Notes under the pieces: model-generated | The model's database searches: none | What the model was told of the DNA's origin: nothing | The model's input: only the letters and a program-made list of their open reading frames with translations | Shown here: positions 60,582 to 64,000 of the stretch, piece after piece | How positions within the stretch are numbered: position 1 is the first letter of the stretch | Layout: each line of letters starts with the position of its first letter | NCBI RefSeq assembly: GCF_019468465.1 | Contig: NZ_CP080519.1 | Span: 8,611,001-8,675,000, forward strand | DNA length: 64,000 nt | DNA from: Amycolatopsis sp. DSM 110486 | GTDB taxonomy: Bacteria > Actinomycetota > Actinomycetes > Mycobacteriales > Pseudonocardiaceae | Direction: 5' to 3' | Program-made: the position numbers and the translations under genes

Positions 60582-62177
60582 ATGATCATGCGGTTGCCGG
60601 ACCTCGTTGCCAGGTCCGCCCAACGCGCCCCAGGCGCGCCCGCCCTGACCGCGCGAACGACCACGATCTCCTACGCGGATCTGTCCGAGCGGACGGAGCG
60701 AGCGGCCGCCGGCCTGCGCGATCTCGGGTTCGATGATGGTGAGCGCGTCGCGGTCTTCCTGGACAAGAGGATCGAGACCGTCGTGGCGCTGTTCGCCTGC
60801 TCGCGGGCCGGTGGCGTGTTCATCCCGGTGAATCCCGTGCTGCGGGGCAGGCAAGTGAGGCACATTCTCGATGACTGCGCCGCGCGGGTGGTGGTGACGT
60901 CCACGGATCGGCTGCGGGCCCTGCGCGACGAGCTCGCCGCCTGCAAGTCACTCGCCCACGTCCTCGTGCTGGGCGACTCGCCTGGTGAGGACAAGGAAGC
61001 CCCTTACCGCATACATGCCTGGTCAGAGGTCGCCGAGCGCGCAACCCAGGAGGTGTGTCCTCCCGCGGGTGGCGTCGACACGGATATGGCCGCGATCCTC
61101 TACACGTCGGGGAGCACCGGAGCCCCGAAGGGCGTCGTGCTGTCGCACCGCAACCTGCTCGTCGGCGCGGAGAGTGTCAGCACTTACCTGAACAACACGG
61201 CAGACGACCGGATCCTGGCGGTTCTCCCGCTGAGCTTCGACGCCGGACTGAGCCAATTGACGACCGGCTTTTACGTTGGTGCCAACGTGGTGCTCGCCGA
61301 CTACCTGCTGCCGGGAGATGTCGTCCGGCTGTGCGCGGAGCACCGCATCAGCGGGATGGTTGGTGTACCGCCTTTGTGGATCCAGCTCGCGGCCCAGACG
61401 TGGCCATCCGAGGCCGTAGACGGGATGCGCTACTTCGCGAACACTGGAGGGCGCCTCCCGCGCGTCACCCTGCAACGGCTGCGAGCGATCTTCCCGGCTG
61501 CGGCGCCGTACCTGATGTACGGCCTCACAGAGGCGTTCCGCTCCACCTACCTCGATCCGCGGGAGGTCGACCGGCGGCCAGATTCGATCGGCAAGGCCAT
61601 CCCGAACGCCGAGATCCTCGTAGTCCGGGAGGACGGCGGCCTGTGTGGTCCGGGTGAGCCGGGTGAGCTGGTACACCGAGGTCCGCTCGTTACGTTGGGC
61701 TATTGGAACGACGCGCAGCGGACGGCCGAGCGGTTCCGGCCGCCGCCGAACCGTCCAGTCGAGCTGTGTACGCCTGAACTGGCAGTCTGGTCCGGCGACG
61801 TCGTCGTCCGCGACGAGGAAGGCTTCCTGTACTTCGTCGGACGGCGCGACGACATGATCAAGACATCGGGGTATCGGGTCAGCCCCCAAGAGATCGAGGA
61901 AGTGGCCTACGAGACCGGACTGGTCCACGACGCCGTAGCAATCGGCATCGAGGACGAGGCGCTCGGCCACCGGGTCGTCCTCGTCGTAACCCCCCGCGAT
62001 CCCGCCGGCTTCGATCCGGCCGCGGTGACCGCGCGCTTGCGACAGGAACTGCCCGGCTACATGGTTCCCGCCGAGGTCATGGTCCGAAGCGCCCTTCCCC
62101 AATCGCCGAACGGCAAGTTCGACCGGGCGGTCCTTCGCCACGAGCTCGCCGCCGCCCGCCCTCAGGAGCCCGCATGA
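60582..62177 (+). CDS. AMP-forming acyl/aminoacyl ligase (stand-alone adenylation enzyme)
   Basis: A 531-residue ANL enzyme. Motifs in order: AAILYTSGSTGAPKGVVLSH (P-loop), MYGLTEAFRSTYLDPREVDR, WSGDVVVRDEEGFLYFVGRR, DDMIKTSGYRVSPQEIEE, and the catalytic lysine in PQSPNGKFDRAVLR. It resembles the exosortase-A-linked ligases that are found with a PLP decarboxylase and a free carrier protein, which also follow here. It likely loads an acid or amino acid on the carrier at 62582 or on the tandem carriers at 54200. Stop overlaps the next start (ATGA). Confidence 0.92.
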   Translation: MIMRLPDLVARSAQRAPGAPALTARTTTISYADLSERTERAAAGLRDLGFDDGERVAVFLDKRIETVVALFACSRAGGVFIPVNPVLRGRQVRHILDDCAARVVVTSTDRLRALRDELAACKSLAHVLVLGDSPGEDKEAPYRIHAWSEVAERATQEVCPPAGGVDTDMAAILYTSGSTGAPKGVVLSHRNLLVGAESVSTYLNNTADDRILAVLPLSFDAGLSQLTTGFYVGANVVLADYLLPGDVVRLCAEHRISGMVGVPPLWIQLAAQTWPSEAVDGMRYFANTGGRLPRVTLQRLRAIFPAAAPYLMYGLTEAFRSTYLDPREVDRRPDSIGKAIPNAEILVVREDGGLCGPGEPGELVHRGPLVTLGYWNDAQRTAERFRPPPNRPVELCTPELAVWSGDVVVRDEEGFLYFVGRRDDMIKTSGYRVSPQEIEEVAYETGLVHDAVAIGIEDEALGHRVVLVVTPRDPAGFDPAAVTARLRQELPGYMVPAEVMVRSALPQSPNGKFDRAVLRHELAAARPQEPA

Positions 62178-62538
62178 CCGCAGTCGCCCACGCGCGCCCC
62201 ACGATCTGCCCGTTCGCAATCGCCAACGGCATGCTCGACATCGGCCGCCGCCCTCGGTCGGGTTGCTCGCTGACCGCGCCGGTGCCACCCACGGCAAGGA
62301 GTCGCGCGGCCACACCTGCCTCGTCGATGGCGGCCTCCGCCACCAGTTCGCTGCCATGGGGAACTTCGGACAGGTCATCCGCAAGACGAACTGCCCGGTC
62401 GCCGTCACGAACCGCATGGGCGTCCCGGGTGCTGAGACCGGCGACCTTGTGGCGGTCGTTCAGGCCGGCGCCTGCCGGATGACGCCAGTCCTACAGCGTT
62501 CCTCGGCCATCCGACACCAGAGGGAGCTGTTGATGTAG
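62174..62538 (+). pseudogene. PLP-dependent decarboxylase (DAP/ornithine type), internally deleted
   Basis: From ATG 62174: PFAIANGMLDIG opens the family. The frame then shifts to LADRAGATHGKESRGHTCLV, DGGLRHQFAAMGNFGQVIRK, TNCPVAVTNRMG and GDLVAVVQAGACRMTPV. About 250 residues of the TIM barrel with the PLP lysine are missing. Overlaps the ligase stop by 4 bases, so they were one operon. Confidence 0.75.
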
Positions 62539-62581
62539 ATCGCAGGCCGCCGGGCCTGTACGACCGATGAGGAGATTCTAT

Positions 62582-62881
62582 ATGGCTCGCTCGCAAGAGA
62601 TCTCGCAAGCGATTTTCGAGGACGTCAAGGCCGTTGTGGTGGTCACGCTGGACATCGAGGACCAGGCCGATGACCTCGGGCCGAAAACGGGACTATACGG
62701 CAATCTTCCTGAGCTCGATTCGCTCACCGTCGTCAAGCTCATCGTGGCCTTGCAGAAACGGTTCGGGATCGTAATCGAGATCGACGAGATCGTCGGTGAC
62801 ATCTTCGACACACTCGGGCGGCTCGCGGCCTTCGTGGAGTCCAAAGTGGACTTGGAGCCACACGGCGGAGTCAAGTGCTAG
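62582..62881 (+). CDS. Free-standing acyl carrier protein
   Basis: A 99-residue carrier protein: SQEISQAIFEDVKAVVVVTL, phosphopantetheine serine in LPELDSLTVVKLIVALQKRF, then EIVGDIFDTLGRLAAFVESK. GAGGAGA precedes the ATG. Third member of the ligase-decarboxylase-carrier set. Its sequence differs from the tandem carriers at 54200, so it is a separate carrier. Confidence 0.9.
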   Translation: MARSQEISQAIFEDVKAVVVVTLDIEDQADDLGPKTGLYGNLPELDSLTVVKLIVALQKRFGIVIEIDEIVGDIFDTLGRLAAFVESKVDLEPHGGVKC

Positions 62882-62949
62882 AGATGCGCGACGGCATGAC
62901 GGCCGCCGACCCGGTCCCGCGCCCGGCGCGCGTCGCCGGGGCGGACGAG

Positions 62950-63249
62950 GCCCGCAGCGCCGCCTTGCATACCGCTCGCCGGTAGGTCGCCGGTTATACC
63001 GGCGTGGTCCAAGGCGTCGGCCGCGGACAGCATGGAGTCGGCGGCGTCACACCACTTGGCCGGTTCGTAGCAGCACTTGTCGTGGAATGCATGAGCCGCC
63101 GGCCCTGTCCAGGCTCTCGTATCGATCGCTTTGAGGCCCTCGGACGCGTGGCCGGCTCGGTCGGCTCGGGCACCGCAGCACCCGGACGTTGTCTTCGATG
63201 GCCTCAGGTTTGCCTGGCACCAACTCGGTTGGATCCTGGGTTTGTCCAA
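62950..63249 (-). pseudogene. WXG100-type secreted protein remnant
   Basis: The minus strand from TTG 63249: GLKAIDTRAWTGPAAHAFHD, KCCYEPAKWCDAADSMLSAA, DALDHAGITGDLPA. W-x-G within a helical hairpin is typical of ESX/type VII targets and toxin N-termini. The frame soon loses likeness; no effector domain. Confidence 0.55.
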
Positions 63250-63251
63250 GT

Positions 63252-63434
63252 TCAGCCGTCGTTGTCTGCTCCCTCGCCGGGGCCAGTCGTCAACGAGCGG
63301 GTGGCTGCGTCATGGACGGCGCGGTATGCCTGCGTAGCGCGGGAGAGTGTGTCCGAGATGGCGCCGGCGTCGTCGGTGAGGGTGTCGAAGCCGTCACTCC
63401 AGCGCACGCAGAAATCCATCAACGCGTCGTGCAC
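63252..63434 (-). CDS. Short ESX-type helical protein (probably truncated)
   Basis: A 60-residue piece: MDFCVRWSDGFDTLTDDAGA, ISDTLSRATQAYRAVHDAAT. It looks like the C-terminal half of an EspC/WXG-type helical protein. It stops 2 bases before the WXG remnant starts, the usual gene order of such pairs. The N-terminal half seems lost. Confidence 0.4.
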   Translation of the reverse strand: MHDALMDFCVRWSDGFDTLTDDAGAISDTLSRATQAYRAVHDAATRSLTTGPGEGADNDG

Positions 63435-63491
63435 GCCAGTCCGTGAATTCGCAACTGCTTCAGCTCGTGCCGTCGAGCGTCACGGTCGCGG

Positions 63492-63773
63492 CTACCGCTG
63501 GGCCCGATATAGCCGGTAGGTGCCGGGTCCCACGTGGGCCAATTCGAGGAACTCCGGAGGCGGATCGTCCCCCAGGTCGTGGACGATGAGTTCTCCGTCC
63601 TCCGACTCGATCGACACCTCGGCGACGTCGTCCCAGCCGTCGAACTCGGCCGAGTCGGGTGCGGCGTCGAGCAGCTGCACGGTCACTGTGACCCAACCGT
63701 TAGCGATGCCGTCGAGGACGATCGCCCCGTTGAAATCCGCCCCCACGAGACCGTTGGCATAGGCAAGGTCCAC
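63492..63773 (-). CDS. Small acidic protein, possibly N-terminally truncated
   Basis: A 93-residue, very acidic beta-rich protein: GAIVLDGIANGWVTVTVQLL, DAAPDSAEFDGWDDVAEVSI, ESEDGELIVHDLGDDPPPEF, LELAHVGPGTYRLY. GTG start. A decayed paralogue is at 28140. I do not know the function; such small acidic proteins often sit with type VII-secretion genes. Confidence 0.6.
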   Translation of the reverse strand: MDLAYANGLVGADFNGAIVLDGIANGWVTVTVQLLDAAPDSAEFDGWDDVAEVSIESEDGELIVHDLGDDPPPEFLELAHVGPGTYRLYRAQR

Positions 63774-63880
63774 GCTGGGTATCGAGCCGGTCTAGTCCGT
63801 AACGACGAAGCTCGCGTCACTCATTTGCAGATCAGCGGTTGCCGTCCTCACCGGCTGTTCATGTATCCCTCCTGGTCCGG

Positions 63881-64000
63881 CTACACGATGGTGACCCAGA
63901 ACGGGTCGTTGTCGACCACTCGATTTTCGTTGTAGAAGTCCTTCAAGGCGAGGCCGCCCTTCTGGTTCTGCTCTGAGTCGATCGCTTTGCTGGCGTACGG
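63881..64000 (-). CDS. 3' end of an unidentified gene running off the window
   Basis: The minus strand ends with SKAIDSEQNQKGGLALKDFY, NENRVVDNDPFWVTIV and a stop at 63881. The frame is open to the window edge. Codon use is gene-like. No family recognised from 39 residues. Confidence 0.5.
   Translation of the reverse strand, partial: PYASKAIDSEQNQKGGLALKDFYNENRVVDNDPFWVTIV

Noticed and set aside
1..64000. CRISPR array or rRNA genes.
   Set aside because: No regularly spaced short repeats and no rRNA-like sequence were seen.

Overview
The window is high-GC DNA with GTG and TTG starts, F420-dependent enzymology, ANTAR and STAS regulators and DUF6098/DUF6292/DUF4383/HSP18-regulator families. 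This points to a filamentous actinomycete, most likely Pseudonocardiaceae (Amycolatopsis-like). No rRNA, complete tRNA or CRISPR array was seen.

Region 1 (about 0.6-36.4 kb) is a stress-response island and a gene graveyard. Intact genes encode manganese catalase, hemerythrin, DUF4383 membrane proteins, a Zn alcohol dehydrogenase, a GSP39-like short-chain dehydrogenase, Hsp20 with its divergent regulator, GAF/ANTAR RNA-binding regulators, a RsbW-like kinase with STAS antagonists, an F420 oxidoreductase, and a transaldolase-transketolase pair. Between them lie many broken paralogues: VOC proteins, DUF6098, ANTAR, DUF2188, PhoD, GH43, Ppx, metallophosphoesterase and aminoglycoside phosphotransferase remnants. 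Thirteen matches to one promoter pattern (GTTT or GTGT, 15-17 bases, GGGTAN), resembling stress sigma factor SigB/SigF promoters, occur here; most sit just upstream of these genes. None was found after 36 kb. I read this as a general-stress regulon controlled by partner switching.

Region 2 (36.4-53.5 kb) is mobile and mosaic: a Rieske oxidoreductase cut by a foreign, AT-richer gene pair (possibly toxin-immunity), a second IS630 element, an IS5-type element, and two decayed serine recombinases, each beside a copy of the same attachment-site-like repeat (about 40.8 and 49.7 kb). Between the repeats is a catabolic block: an NTF2-like protein and Asp/Glu racemase, a GntR/FadR regulator, and a divergent operon of TIM-barrel isomerase, isocitrate/isopropylmalate-type dehydrogenase and C45 acyltransferase-hydrolase. 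A shared 15-base operator candidate lies before both the racemase pair and the divergent operon. A decayed NACHT NTPase follows.

Region 3 (53.5-62.9 kb) is the most interesting part: a biosynthetic locus around a 1035-residue membrane protein of the Pls/PosA type (NRPS-terminal, hexapeptide-repeat and membrane domains) that lacks its own adenylation domain and carries three nearly identical tandem carrier domains. Nearby are a TauD-like oxygenase, a stand-alone AMP-forming ligase, a decayed PLP decarboxylase, a free acyl carrier protein and a lanthipeptide-precursor-like ORF; an IS110 element splits the locus. The right end has remnants of a type VII-secreted WXG protein, a small acidic protein and the 3' end of one more gene.
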